DNA from: an uncultured Lachnospiraceae bacterium
GTDB lineage: Bacteria > Bacillota > Clostridia > Lachnospirales > Lachnospiraceae
Assembly (NCBI GenBank): GCA_947174185.1
Contig: CAMWHY010000014.1
Span: 1 to 36,572 of the forward strand
Length of the DNA: 36,572 nucleotides
Direction of reading: 5' to 3'
Positions 7,671 through 16,118 of the stretch are shown here, piece by piece. Position 1 is the stretch's first letter, and each line of letters opens with the position of its first letter. The notes beneath the pieces are model-generated. The model searched no databases. It saw only the letters and a list, made by a program, of their open reading frames with translations, and was not told the DNA's origin. Position numbers and translations under genes: made by a program.

Positions 7671-8215
7671 GTGCTAATGATTTTATTTTCATTTATTGCT
7701 TTAGTTTGAGCATAATTTAATGCCAATTCATTTAACGCTCCGGAAATAGAATATGCCATTAGTTCTATATCAACATTATCGTTTATATAGCCCCATGCTT
7801 TTAAGTCACTGATATGCTCTTGTAAAACATTCATGGAATTCTCTTGATCAATCTGCCGCCAGGCAGTCCAACCAAGTACTGCGGGGGCATCGACTAATAA
7901 TATACGTTTATTTTCTCTTTCATTGGCAGCTTTCACAAAGCCAACACATCCAAGTATCAGTTGTTGCCACGGATCATTACTTTTCATTGCGGCTTTTTCA
8001 ATTTGTACTGAAACATCTTTTTGAACACATTCTAATACTGCTGTAAAAAGTCCCTGTTTATTTTTAAAATGATGATAGACCGCTCCCCTTGTCACATTTC
8101 CTTCCTCAGCTATTTTTTCTAATGCAACATCAAAATAACCATACTCCGTAAAATGCTTTCGCGCAATCGTTAATAAATTAGATATCGTTTTAAAACTAGC
8201 TTCCTCATTTTTCAT
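7634..8215 (-). CDS. TetR/AcrR-family transcriptional repressor
   Basis: The 193-residue protein has an N-terminal TetR DNA-binding domain: ARKHFTEYGYFDVALEKIAEE then GNVTRGAVYHHFKNKQGLF (about 18-58), the classic helix-turn-helix with the YHHFKNK signature. The remaining helical part, with a conserved-looking GWTAWRQID segment, would form the ligand pocket and dimer face; the ligand is unknown. GGAG lies ten bases before the ATG. It follows the alkC-like gene by 29 bases in the same operon, whose promoter carries a perfect palindrome of the AcrR-box type, so autoregulation is likely. Confidence 0.88.
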   Translation of the reverse strand: MKNEEASFKTISNLLTIARKHFTEYGYFDVALEKIAEEGNVTRGAVYHHFKNKQGLFTAVLECVQKDVSVQIEKAAMKSNDPWQQLILGCVGFVKAANERENKRILLVDAPAVLGWTAWRQIDQENSMNVLQEHISDLKAWGYINDNVDIELMAYSISGALNELALNYAQTKAINENKIISTITQLVSGFKKI

Positions 8216-8244
8216 ATTTAAAATTCTCCGATATTTGATTTATT

Positions 8245-8973
8245 TCAATTTTGATTTCTCATACCATGTTTAATTATCCATTCTTGTGCTTTCGAGCAAC
8301 CTGTCTTTTCCCATTGTGCAATTATCATTTTAGCTTTCTCTGGCACCTCTTTGTATAGATCATTCAAATTGTTACCAACGCTTTTTTGCACAATTTTTTC
8401 CGGATCATCTTTTAAGTTGGTAAGGATAGCAGAATACTTTTCAAATTCATTCAACGCAACAAAAAGTTTTTGTGACCATGGCAAACGTATCCTTACTCCC
8501 TCGCTTGCAAGCCTCCGCACGTGAACATTTTTGTCTTTTGTCCAAATAATCAATTCATCCATTACTTCTGCCGGATGTTCTTTTAATAAAGGGCGGATAG
8601 CATATTCACCAGTAAATCGTTTCGTCAATTCCTTTAAAAATGATAGAGATAATTCCCAGTTTTCATTTCCATATCGCTCAACATATCTACTAACAGGCCA
8701 TAACCACCAACCAAAATTGAACATTCCTTTTGCTTCCTTCAATTCCGGTCCAAGCATATCATTAAACGCTTTTACATTTTTTTGATAATCATTACCCATA
8801 CTCTGCTGCATGGCATCCACTATACAATCAAAACGTGCAAATAATTCTTTATCTTCTATCTGCCCAATCAAATTGCAGGAAAACATTTCTGAATCAAAAT
8901 AAGGCATAACACTAGCAAGCTTTTCTGAAATATCTTGAATATACTGGTCATTATAATGATCTTTATGTTTCAT
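8245..8973 (-). CDS. AlkC-like DNA alkylation repair protein (HEAT-like repeat glycosylase)
   Basis: The 242-residue protein is all-helical and carries VHVRRLASEGVRIRLPW at about 151-167, the signature I associate with AlkC-type alkylpurine DNA glycosylases (the AlkC/AlkD HEAT-like repeat superfamily). Upstream of it, a WWLWP segment and FLKELTKRFTGEYAIRPLL match the usual layout. Characterised relatives remove 3-methyladenine and related cationic lesions. It has no signal peptide. AAAGGGA precedes the ATG. It is the first gene of an operon with a TetR repressor, which suggests inducible repair. Assignment to AlkC rather than AlkD is by motif memory and should be confirmed. Confidence 0.82.
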   Translation of the reverse strand: MKHKDHYNDQYIQDISEKLASVMPYFDSEMFSCNLIGQIEDKELFARFDCIVDAMQQSMGNDYQKNVKAFNDMLGPELKEAKGMFNFGWWLWPVSRYVERYGNENWELSLSFLKELTKRFTGEYAIRPLLKEHPAEVMDELIIWTKDKNVHVRRLASEGVRIRLPWSQKLFVALNEFEKYSAILTNLKDDPEKIVQKSVGNNLNDLYKEVPEKAKMIIAQWEKTGCSKAQEWIIKHGMRNQN

Positions 8974-8991
8974 ATTTTATCCCTTTCGCGC

Positions 8992-9018
8992 AAAACATAC
9001 ATACTGTATGTATGTTTT
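8992..9018. promoter_or_regulatory. Perfect 12+3+12 palindrome: probable TetR operator
   Basis: AAAACATACATA, then CTG, then TATGTATGTTTT form a perfect 27-base palindrome between the alkC start and its promoter. The ACATACAT...ATGTATGT core closely resembles operators of AcrR-type TetR regulators. It shares three bases with the -10 box, so a bound repressor would block transcription initiation. The repressor encoded in the same operon is the obvious candidate. Confidence 0.8.
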
Positions 9019-9044
9019 ATAGCATCAATTTACCTAAAAGTCAA
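9016..9044 (-). promoter_or_regulatory. Promoter of the alkC-tetR operon
   Basis: On the minus strand TTGACT (9039-9044) and TATAAA (9016-9021) are separated by 17 bases. The -10 box runs directly into the 27-base palindrome downstream. Good matches, correct spacing and the overlapping operator support one another. Confidence 0.75.
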
Positions 9045-9119
9045 GTTCTTATTAACAATCGTTCAACTTTTCAGGTCATTATGATATCTTTCATTAATGG
9101 GAACTTATCTACCATTATT

Positions 9120-9671
9120 TTATGGTCCCATAATTGAGATGATTGTCGTAATTTTATTGTTCTCCATCATCGAGGTAATGCGTTTTGAAAAACGATGATA
9201 GAAATCAATTACAACAGAAATATGTTTTTGAATAGCTGTATTATCACGATTGATGTAATCTACATCACTTTGAGGACACATATAAAAAATCGAAAATTTC
9301 TTTTTGATATCGTCAAGCCGGGGGTTATCATAATCCGATTCCAGTAAAGCTGCAACTTCCTCAATTTCTTTTACCATTTCATTTAACGTATCGTAGGTAA
9401 AAAAATTATGTGTAAGATACCACTCGAAACCACTGACGTAGCCCAAATCATATTTGTAACGCCTCTTATTGTAAGTGAGATCTGCATCAAAATATTTGTA
9501 AAAAAAATAGGAAAGAAAACAATCAATATCTCCTTCCTCAATTGAAAACTCCTCAACCAGTTCCACAACCTCATCCCACAATATTTTTCCCGTATCTTTA
9601 AGTATTACAGGTCTGAACCAAAAATAGGATGCCGGGTCATGCCCTTCAATTATTTCAATCTGAAATCCCAT
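9120..9671 (-). CDS. Hypothetical protein, third gene of the DUF262 operon
   Basis: The 183-residue soluble protein is acidic in the middle and rich in aromatic residues (SYFFYKYFDADLTYNKRRYKYDLGY). A helical region EMVKEIEEVAALLESDYDN follows, then a C-terminal helix. The ATG at 9671 is used because AGAGG lies seven bases upstream; a TTG two codons earlier is less likely. I recognise no family. It follows a 110-residue unknown gene and a GmrSD-like restriction gene on the same strand with gaps of 75 and 57 bases, so co-transcription and a role beside the restriction protein are plausible but unproven. Confidence 0.65.
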   Translation of the reverse strand: MGFQIEIIEGHDPASYFWFRPVILKDTGKILWDEVVELVEEFSIEEGDIDCFLSYFFYKYFDADLTYNKRRYKYDLGYVSGFEWYLTHNFFTYDTLNEMVKEIEEVAALLESDYDNPRLDDIKKKFSIFYMCPQSDVDYINRDNTAIQKHISVVIDFYHRFSKRITSMMENNKITTIISIMGP

Positions 9672-9746
9672 ACACAAACCTCTATTCTCTTTAAACTATA
9701 CCCTTTTCGGAAAAATGTTCCTATTAACTAATCTATAACTTTGAAA

Positions 9747-10079
9747 TCAGACATCAATATCATCTGTAAATAATTCAGGAACACCTTGTTCTTTCAGTGA
9801 CATCCTATCTTCATCAGACAAGGGAATCTTATGAAACTTGCCATCCGTTTTATACTTGCCTTTTTCAATATCTAAGTACAAATCACCCACAAAATCCAAC
9901 CATTTCGATGCATATTTTTCTGGGTTAATAACCTTAAAAAAGTCATATCCTCCCGCTTTATAAAAAACCTGTATAGCTTCGTGAAGAAAACTATTGTCTG
10001 TTAGCTGTAGTTCTGCTGGAATGATAAAATCATGCTTATCCCATTCTCCATAATTAACTCTTTCAGGTATTTCTAACAT
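9747..10079 (-). CDS. Hypothetical small protein, second gene of the DUF262 operon
   Basis: The 110-residue acidic soluble protein starts MLEIPERVNYGEWDKHDFI and has no motif I can name. The ATG at 10079 has a perfect GGAGG seven bases upstream, which rules out an earlier start at 10106. It begins 57 bases after the DUF262 stop. If a one-base frameshift at the end of the DUF262 gene is ignored, the extended reading frame would overlap this start by 7 bases (ATGTTAG), a typical sign of translational coupling. Function unknown; a partner or regulator of the restriction protein is a guess from position. Confidence 0.65.
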   Translation of the reverse strand: MLEIPERVNYGEWDKHDFIIPAELQLTDNSFLHEAIQVFYKAGGYDFFKVINPEKYASKWLDFVGDLYLDIEKGKYKTDGKFHKIPLSDEDRMSLKEQGVPELFTDDIDV

Positions 10080-10136
10080 AGATAATCCTCCACAACTTCC
10101 GACCACAGCAAATTAAAACGTCTTCTAACAGCTTCA

Positions 10137-11960
10137 TCATAAAAACATCTCCGTATTCCAAACCATATTCACAAGCTGTACAAGAAGCTGAATCCGCTCA
10201 GTGATCTCAGCTTTACCAAACTGCACATAAGGCTTAAAGCTCAGGTCATTATCGGCAATAAACTTCTTGAACTTAGGATTGTTCTGATACGCCAGTTCAC
10301 CAAGGGACTCCGTGTAAATGTTCCCTTCATTTGAGCAGTATTTCGAGAGCTTATAATCGTATTTGGAATCATTAAGACTGGCATTGATACTTTTATGAAG
10401 AAGCAGCAAAGCACCGAAACTATTCCTCCAACGTCTAAATTCTTCCTGATCAGCGTACTCGTCAGTGAACCACTCATAGTGGTTTGCAATAATGTGTTCA
10501 ATTTCAAACGGATTCTTTGTTTGAGTATTCATGTAATTACAGTAGTTTGAAGCAACTTCCGTCTGCTCTTCTATGTAACCGGTGATACGGGCGAGCATAT
10601 TTTTGATGTATTTCTTGGTAAAACTATTTAGCCTTAATTCAGGAAGCGCCGTTGTTGGATCATAAGCAAGATTATCATATTGCTGCTTCAGCCGGGCCTT
10701 TAACTCTTTAACAGAACAGCAGCGTATATTCTTCGTTACATTGAACACATAATTCTTAATTGTGCTGTAATCAACGGATTTGTAGTTTGTAACTCTGGCC
10801 GTAATTAAAAGATCAATAAACCGGGCAACTAAATTCATCTTCTCAATAATTACAGACCATGTATCCTCATAGCAAATCGCTGCCAACAGCAATTGCGGCT
10901 GAAGCGTAAAATTGACTTGGGCATTGTAATAGATGTACTTTGTTTCTTCCGCAAAGCTACTCTCTGCCTCACGGATCTTCATATAGACATCCGCAAACTT
11001 AGAAAAACGCATAATGAAATGCTCAAAATCATCCGTTGTAGTGAGACCCAATTTATCGCGCTCGTCACGTACCCATTTGTGGAACGAGCCTCCAATAATA
11101 TCAAAGTCCTGATTTACGGCACCTGCCTTTGTTTCACGGATCGTCTCAGCATATTGAGCTCTCAGCCATGCCTTGACGAAGGTTTCGTCACCTTTATCAT
11201 CATCTTTCTTTAGGGAAAGGACCTTATCTTTCCATACACCATTTAATTTCTCACGTTTGGTATCATCCTTGATCTCAGACAGCAGATAACCCTTCAGCAT
11301 TTCTGTTGATGTGAGACTAAGACCGCGGTCATTCATTGTTACAAACACCTTGTGGGCATCCTGCTCCGTGGTGGCTACAATCTCAATAAAGAACACCTTT
11401 TCGGCAAGCCAGTCACAAAAATGTAAGAGCATATCGTCCGTAATATCATCATCGGGAAAAACTTCAATAATATCGTTATACCTGCCATACAGATTTTTCA
11501 CGGATTCGCCAACATCTGTCGTATCAAATGGTTGATCATTAAAAATTGCATTCATACAGTCCGATCTGTCATCCACATTGATGTTGAAGGACTTTGTTCC
11601 GTATGCTTCAGAAAAAATCATCTGCTCAATCATGCTGTAGCTCTGTCCAAGCGTGTGCAGCCGATTATTCAGATACATCAACAAAAGCGTTAGCGAAGAA
11701 AACCTTTGCTGTCCATCGATGATAGCGTTTTCTCTTCCAGCAAGGACGATAGATCCCATGAAATAAGCACCATAATTCTGTACTTCCTGACGGTCATCGC
11801 CGGAAGTATAATAATCTAAAAATTCCGACGTAAGGTCATCAATCAATTCCTCGATATGTTTTCTCTGCCACATGTATTCCCGTTGATAGTAATGAATGGA
11901 ATACTTTGTATTCTGCAAAAGCTGCTTTAAGCTCTTAGGAGAGCCTTCAATCTTTTTCAT
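10137..11960 (-). CDS. GmrSD-like DUF262/DUF1524 restriction protein
   Basis: The 607-residue protein starts with a DUF262 (GmrS-type, ParB-like nucleotide-binding) domain: the YYQREYMW entry (about 24-31) and the signature IIDGQQRFSSLTLL with DGQQR at 82-86. The C-terminal DUF1524 (GmrD-type His-Asn-His nuclease) domain shows EIEHIIAN (His489), then NSFGALLLLHKSINASLNDSKYDYK (about 513-537). In characterised GmrSD enzymes these domains use NTP to cut DNA with modified cytosines, so phage restriction is the likely role; modification specificity cannot be read here. AGGAGG precedes the ATG. The stop falls just after a run of five T, and the next frame continues 21 sensible codons (DEAVRRRFNLLWSEVVEDYL...) to the next gene start, so the C-terminus may be frameshifted. 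Confidence 0.88.
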   Translation of the reverse strand: MKKIEGSPKSLKQLLQNTKYSIHYYQREYMWQRKHIEELIDDLTSEFLDYYTSGDDRQEVQNYGAYFMGSIVLAGRENAIIDGQQRFSSLTLLLMYLNNRLHTLGQSYSMIEQMIFSEAYGTKSFNINVDDRSDCMNAIFNDQPFDTTDVGESVKNLYGRYNDIIEVFPDDDITDDMLLHFCDWLAEKVFFIEIVATTEQDAHKVFVTMNDRGLSLTSTEMLKGYLLSEIKDDTKREKLNGVWKDKVLSLKKDDDKGDETFVKAWLRAQYAETIRETKAGAVNQDFDIIGGSFHKWVRDERDKLGLTTTDDFEHFIMRFSKFADVYMKIREAESSFAEETKYIYYNAQVNFTLQPQLLLAAICYEDTWSVIIEKMNLVARFIDLLITARVTNYKSVDYSTIKNYVFNVTKNIRCCSVKELKARLKQQYDNLAYDPTTALPELRLNSFTKKYIKNMLARITGYIEEQTEVASNYCNYMNTQTKNPFEIEHIIANHYEWFTDEYADQEEFRRWRNSFGALLLLHKSINASLNDSKYDYKLSKYCSNEGNIYTESLGELAYQNNPKFKKFIADNDLSFKPYVQFGKAEITERIQLLVQLVNMVWNTEMFL

Positions 11961-12022
11961 ATGTTTCCTCCTGCCTTTTTAAGTAATGCCAGACTCAGAT
12001 GACATTGTAGTATAAATTCAAT

Positions 12023-12613
12023 TTAAACTCTATACTCTATTATTTCTTCGACACTTTTTCTGGGTCGGGGATTCGGATGTTCATCAGAATATCCTAATGA
12101 TATTGCACCAACTAACTGACCGGATATCCCTATAAAATCAACCAATTCATCATACGCAAAACATGTATTTGCAATCCAGAGTGTTCCATATCCTAATTCC
12201 GTTGCCGCAAGTAATATATTCTGAATAGATGCTCCAATAGACAATATATCACATATCTCTGTGATTCTGCCATCAGCATCTATACTTTTATATGGTGACT
12301 GTCCATTTGTGTTTTCAACGATGATGAGCACAGGTGCTTCTCTCATAATCTTTAAGGTATGAAATGCATCCGGCAAACCATTTTGTGACTTTGGTAATAA
12401 TTGCTTTCCATCACGTTCTCTTATAAGCCCTTTTTCCATTTCATCTAAAAGATGATTCTTTGGCTCATCTGTGTACACTATGTATTTCCACGGCTGTCTA
12501 TTCTTAGCAGAAGGTGCAAGAATACCGGCCTTAATGATTATCTCAATATCTTTTTTATCAACAGCATCCGACTTATATTTTCTGATGCTCCTTCGGTCAA
12601 TGATTTCTTTCAT
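12023..12613 (-). CDS. Nitroreductase-family FMN oxidoreductase
   Basis: The 196-residue protein begins MKEIIDRRSIRKYKSDAVDK, the RRSIRKY motif that binds FMN phosphate, followed by GILAPSAKNRQPWKYIVYTD (about 29-48), ICDILSIGASIQNILLAATELGYGTLW and a C-terminal SLGYSDEHPNPRPRKSVEEI. All are hallmarks of the nitroreductase superfamily, which reduces nitro groups, quinones or flavins with NAD(P)H. The ATG at 12613 has TAGGAG seven bases upstream. An open frame continues 50 codons further upstream, overlapping the phosphotransferase gene, but lacks family similarity. The physiological substrate is unknown. Confidence 0.9.
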   Translation of the reverse strand: MKEIIDRRSIRKYKSDAVDKKDIEIIIKAGILAPSAKNRQPWKYIVYTDEPKNHLLDEMEKGLIRERDGKQLLPKSQNGLPDAFHTLKIMREAPVLIIVENTNGQSPYKSIDADGRITEICDILSIGASIQNILLAATELGYGTLWIANTCFAYDELVDFIGISGQLVGAISLGYSDEHPNPRPRKSVEEIIEYRV

Positions 12614-12689
12614 ATCATTACTCCTAATATAAACTTTTAGCGCAGAACTTGTCGTAACAGCGATTTGGCTATCTACTGTTTCAAATTGA

Positions 12690-13475
12690 TCAACCAAAGA
12701 CTTCTGCCGCAGCAACAATTTTAAGTATTGACTCGTCTGCCTTATCTCTTCCGTATGCGTCAAGAAAACGTTCGTGGTATTTATTTGTTTTCAGATTAAA
12801 ACCAAGGGACCAAACTCCCCAAAAAATATCTATATGCCTGTCACCAACACCGCCGTTGCCAACATCAATGAACCCGGATAGATTCCAGTTATTAAGAATA
12901 ATATTGGGCAAACAATAATCACCGTGAAGCAGAACCTTGCTTTGCAGAGCATCTTTTCCTGCAACCAGAACGTCATAAGCTTCTTTTGCCGAACGGTAGC
13001 CGAAGCGGTCAGGAAAATGTGATTTATGATAATTCCCTGTGCAGTAATTCTTCTCAGCTCCAGCAAGGTATTCCGCCGTTCTGTCCGGGATCGGACAATC
13101 GCTATAATCTGTTTCGTGAAGTTTTCTTAATTCGTATGCAATGGTGTCACATAAACGTTTAGGATCCATAAGATACCTTTCGTGTACACAGTCCTCACCG
13201 ATAACAGCGGTTGTTAAAAGCCAATCACTATTATTTGAAATATAATTCAACACCTCTGCACCAAACCCCTTAGAGTAAAAGTATTCTGTCATCTGGGATT
13301 CTTTTTCAAGCATTCCTCTGTCTGAACATTTTAAATAGTACCCATTTCCCTTATCAATAAAATACACTTTTGCTTTGGGTGAGCAGGAAGTATCGTAAAT
13401 ATTTGCCCCAGAGACAAAGCGCTGAATATCATGCGGCATATCATTTGGAATTCTATTTAATAATGTTTTCTTCAC
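12690..13475 (-). CDS. Aminoglycoside 3'-phosphotransferase-like kinase
   Basis: The 261-residue protein has the APH kinase fold: an ATP-binding Lys near YYLKC (about 49), the catalytic loop LLHGDYCLPN (184-191, catalytic D186, N191) and the metal-binding GFIDVGNGGVGDRHIDIFW (D204). The loop and the GVGDR...D pattern are closer to APH(3') enzymes than to choline or homoserine kinases, and the length fits (APH(3') enzymes are about 260-270 residues). It may phosphorylate kanamycin-type aminoglycosides or a cell metabolite; the sequence alone cannot decide. It starts with GTG, preceded by AAGGA, and that GTG shares one base with the rlmD stop (TAGTG), so the genes are translationally coupled. 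Confidence 0.82.
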   Translation of the reverse strand: MKKTLLNRIPNDMPHDIQRFVSGANIYDTSCSPKAKVYFIDKGNGYYLKCSDRGMLEKESQMTEYFYSKGFGAEVLNYISNNSDWLLTTAVIGEDCVHERYLMDPKRLCDTIAYELRKLHETDYSDCPIPDRTAEYLAGAEKNYCTGNYHKSHFPDRFGYRSAKEAYDVLVAGKDALQSKVLLHGDYCLPNIILNNWNLSGFIDVGNGGVGDRHIDIFWGVWSLGFNLKTNKYHERFLDAYGRDKADESILKIVAAAEVFG

Positions 13476-15022
13476 TAGTTCTTTTCCTTTTTGTGAGATA
13501 GCATTACCACGGTCTCCACGTGCCCCGTATTAGGAAACATGTCACAAGCCCTCACCCTTTTTAACTCGTATCCATTCTCACGCAGATACTTTACATCCCT
13601 CGCCAAAGTCCCGGAATCGCAGCTCACATAAACGATCCTCTCCGGCTTCATCATAACCATCGTTGAAAGGCATCCCTCGTCACAGCCTTTTCGGGGAGGG
13701 TCCACTACAATGACGTCAGGTGTTCTCATAGAATCTGTTTCATGTATGCCTGTTCCCTGTTGTTCATAAAATCGGGGTAATACCTCTTCCGCTTTTCCCA
13801 CATAGAATGTGACATTGTCAATCTGATTCCACGCCGCATTTTCTTTGGCGTCCTCGATTGCCTGAGGCACGATCTCCACACCATAAACATGTTTTGCTCT
13901 CTTTGCAAGAAATAACGAAATCGTCCCGATGCCACAATAAAGATCCCACACGGTTTCCTTTCCGGTCAGTCCCGCATACTCCAGCGCAGTAGAATAAAGC
14001 CGTTCCATCTGAACCGGATTGACTTGATAAAAAGACAATGGAGAAATTTTAAATCTGATTCCTGTCTCTGCAATTCTTTCCCATTTCCCCGATCCCTTTC
14101 CATAGGAATCATTTTTTTGGACAAAAGCCGTCTGATATATTTCATCAGCGACCTTAGGCTCTCCCCAGATGGTCTTATAGGTATCTCCTAAGATAACGTT
14201 TGTATTTTTTTCATTTGGACTGATGGAGATAGAATACATCCCGGGAATCTTCATAAGTTTCTGGATCAATCCTTCTTTTTGAGGAAGATCTTTTCCATTG
14301 ACGATAATACATACCATGATCTGACCCGTTGCCCGGCTTTTGCGGATCAGAACATGACGGATCAGACCCTTTCCTGTTGTTTCACAATAAGGTTTTATAC
14401 GGAATTCCTCCATATAAGATAAGACTGCCTTTAAGATACTTTCATTTTCCTTTGCTCCCAAAAGGCAGTCTGTATTCGCTATGATATTGTGCGTCCTTCC
14501 TGCATAAAATCCGCAGACAGTTTTGCCTTCCTTATCCATGCCAAACGGATACTGCGCTTTATTCCGATACCTGACAGGGACTTCATACTTGTCATGACTG
14601 CAATCGACAACCTCCTGACTAACTCCTGTGTCTTCCCAATCCTCAGGATGCATTCCGATGATTGGCTCCATGATCTCTGTCAGCAATTTCTCCGGCACGC
14701 CGCCAAGACGCATCAGATTGTTAAAAACCTTTCGTTCCTTATACTCTAACTGCTTCTGATAGGATAATGCCTGAATCTGACATCCCCCGCACTGTCTTGC
14801 ATAAGGACAGGCAGCTTCGATTCTGTCCGGTGAAGGCTGCAGCAGCTTTTCCATTCTGGCATATGCATATGTTTTCTTTACCTTTGTCAGTCTGGCTTCT
14901 ACCACATCTCCGGGAAGCGCGTCTTTCACAAACAGAGGATAGCCGTCTATCTTTCCGATTCCTTCGCCCTCTGTGCCGAGGTCAGTTATTGTCACATGAT
15001 ATATTTCATTTTTCTGGTACAT
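13475..15022 (-). CDS. rlmD: 23S rRNA (uracil-C5)-methyltransferase RlmD/RumA family
   Basis: The 515-residue enzyme starts with a TRAM RNA-binding domain (about 1-62). An iron-sulphur cluster motif with Cys72, Cys78 and Cys81 (CPYARQCGGCQIQ) follows. The catalytic domain carries the SAM motif VWDLYCGIGTISLFLA, the DVIVVDPPRKG motif, the nucleophile in YVSCDSGTLARD (Cys468) and PNTGHVE. These are the diagnostic features of RumA-type enzymes that make 5-methyluridine in 23S rRNA; Firmicute members may modify one or both of U747 and U1939, so RlmCD is an equal possibility. AAGGA precedes the ATG. It lies between yhaM-like and APH-like genes on the minus strand. Confidence 0.93.
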   Translation of the reverse strand: MYQKNEIYHVTITDLGTEGEGIGKIDGYPLFVKDALPGDVVEARLTKVKKTYAYARMEKLLQPSPDRIEAACPYARQCGGCQIQALSYQKQLEYKERKVFNNLMRLGGVPEKLLTEIMEPIIGMHPEDWEDTGVSQEVVDCSHDKYEVPVRYRNKAQYPFGMDKEGKTVCGFYAGRTHNIIANTDCLLGAKENESILKAVLSYMEEFRIKPYCETTGKGLIRHVLIRKSRATGQIMVCIIVNGKDLPQKEGLIQKLMKIPGMYSISISPNEKNTNVILGDTYKTIWGEPKVADEIYQTAFVQKNDSYGKGSGKWERIAETGIRFKISPLSFYQVNPVQMERLYSTALEYAGLTGKETVWDLYCGIGTISLFLAKRAKHVYGVEIVPQAIEDAKENAAWNQIDNVTFYVGKAEEVLPRFYEQQGTGIHETDSMRTPDVIVVDPPRKGCDEGCLSTMVMMKPERIVYVSCDSGTLARDVKYLRENGYELKRVRACDMFPNTGHVETVVMLSHKKEKN

Positions 15023-15066
15023 CTCAATATTCCTTATATTGATTTCAGCTTAATTATTATTTTTCT

Positions 15067-16011
15067 TTATACCTTCCCGGTCTTTCTTACGTTGGATTCT
15101 AAGAATTTGTTATATCCCAACCAGTCAGGTGAGTCCGCATTCTTCAATACTTCCGTAATCGTCTCTAATTTGGCATCCGCATTATCCGCAAAATTAAGCG
15201 CAACCGCTTCGATCAACGCCGGCTTCTTAGGGGAACCATATTCCAGCTCGCCATGATGGGAAACGATACAGTGCTTCAGTTCATTGGCAAGCTTCACCGG
15301 AAATCCTTCAATCAGACGTATTTTTTCCGAAATCATTTCGACCCCTACCACAATATGCCCCAGAAGCTGTCCTTCATCGGTATAGTCATTCTCCGGAAAT
15401 GCTGATATCTCTCTAATCTTTCCAATATCATGACATAAAGCCGCAGTCAGAAGAAGATCCCTCTTGATCAGGGGATATGCACCGGCAAAATAATTACAAA
15501 GATTTGTTACGCTAAGGGTATGCTCTAAAAGTCCCCCGATAAATCCATGATGCACCATTTTAGCAGCTGATGAATTTTTAAATGCCTTGATAAACTCCTC
15601 ATCCTCCACAAAGAAAGACTGCAGAAGCTTTTTCAGATATTCATTCTTCATGGAGTTAATATAGGACAGCACCTGCTCATACATCTCCCCAATATTTTTG
15701 TCCGTGCAGGGAAGATAATCTGCCGGATCATACTCTCCCTCCTGACACTTACGGATTCTTGTAAGCTTTGCCTGTCTTGCACCATTAAAGGTGATCACTT
15801 CTCCTACCACTTCAATATAATCTCCGGCAGCATATTCGCCGATCCCCGGACTATATGGCTCCCAGACCTTAGTATCCAAAGTTCCTGTCTTATCCTGTAA
15901 GATCAGGCTGTCATAGGGTTTTCCATTCTTTGTCTCTGTAGATAATTTACTTTTGCAAAGATATACTCCTTGAATATTGTTTCCTTCTGCCAATTCCCTA
16001 ATGAATTTCAT
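15067..16011 (-). CDS. yhaM: YhaM-type 3'-5' exoribonuclease (OB fold plus HD domain)
   Basis: The 314-residue protein has an N-terminal OB-fold nucleic-acid-binding domain (about 12-88, with DSLILQDKTGTLDTKVW) and a C-terminal HD phosphohydrolase domain. The HD ligands are visible in GGLLEHTLSVTNLC, LCHDIGKIRE, LLGHIVVGVEMI and CIVSHHGELEYGSPKKPALIEA. This arrangement and length match YhaM, which degrades single-stranded RNA or DNA from the 3' end. GGAGGA lies five bases before the ATG. It is 44 bases upstream of rlmD, so an RNA-metabolism operon is likely. Confidence 0.9.
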   Translation of the reverse strand: MKFIRELAEGNNIQGVYLCKSKLSTETKNGKPYDSLILQDKTGTLDTKVWEPYSPGIGEYAAGDYIEVVGEVITFNGARQAKLTRIRKCQEGEYDPADYLPCTDKNIGEMYEQVLSYINSMKNEYLKKLLQSFFVEDEEFIKAFKNSSAAKMVHHGFIGGLLEHTLSVTNLCNYFAGAYPLIKRDLLLTAALCHDIGKIREISAFPENDYTDEGQLLGHIVVGVEMISEKIRLIEGFPVKLANELKHCIVSHHGELEYGSPKKPALIEAVALNFADNADAKLETITEVLKNADSPDWLGYNKFLESNVRKTGKV

Positions 16012-16084
16012 TTTCTCCTCCAGATATTTTTTGTGTTTTATGTTTTACGCATTTCTGCGCTTTAAGCCGGTTTCATCCCTTTGC

Positions 16085-16118
16085 TATCTGCAAGCGCTGC
16101 TCACCGCTTACGCAGATA
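16085..16118 (-). terminator. Stem-loop immediately after the HtrA-like gene
   Basis: TATCTGC (16085-16091) pairs with GCAGATA (16112-16118), and an inner AAGCG/CGCTT extends the stem with a small bulge. It begins at the base next to the stop of the minus-strand HtrA-like gene. No T run follows on the minus strand, so it may be a transcript-stabilising hairpin or weak terminator rather than a classic intrinsic terminator. Confidence 0.4.

Noticed and set aside
12614..12763. N-terminal extension of the nitroreductase frame
   Set aside because: It overlaps the phosphotransferase gene, lacks family similarity, and the downstream ATG has a strong TAGGAG site.
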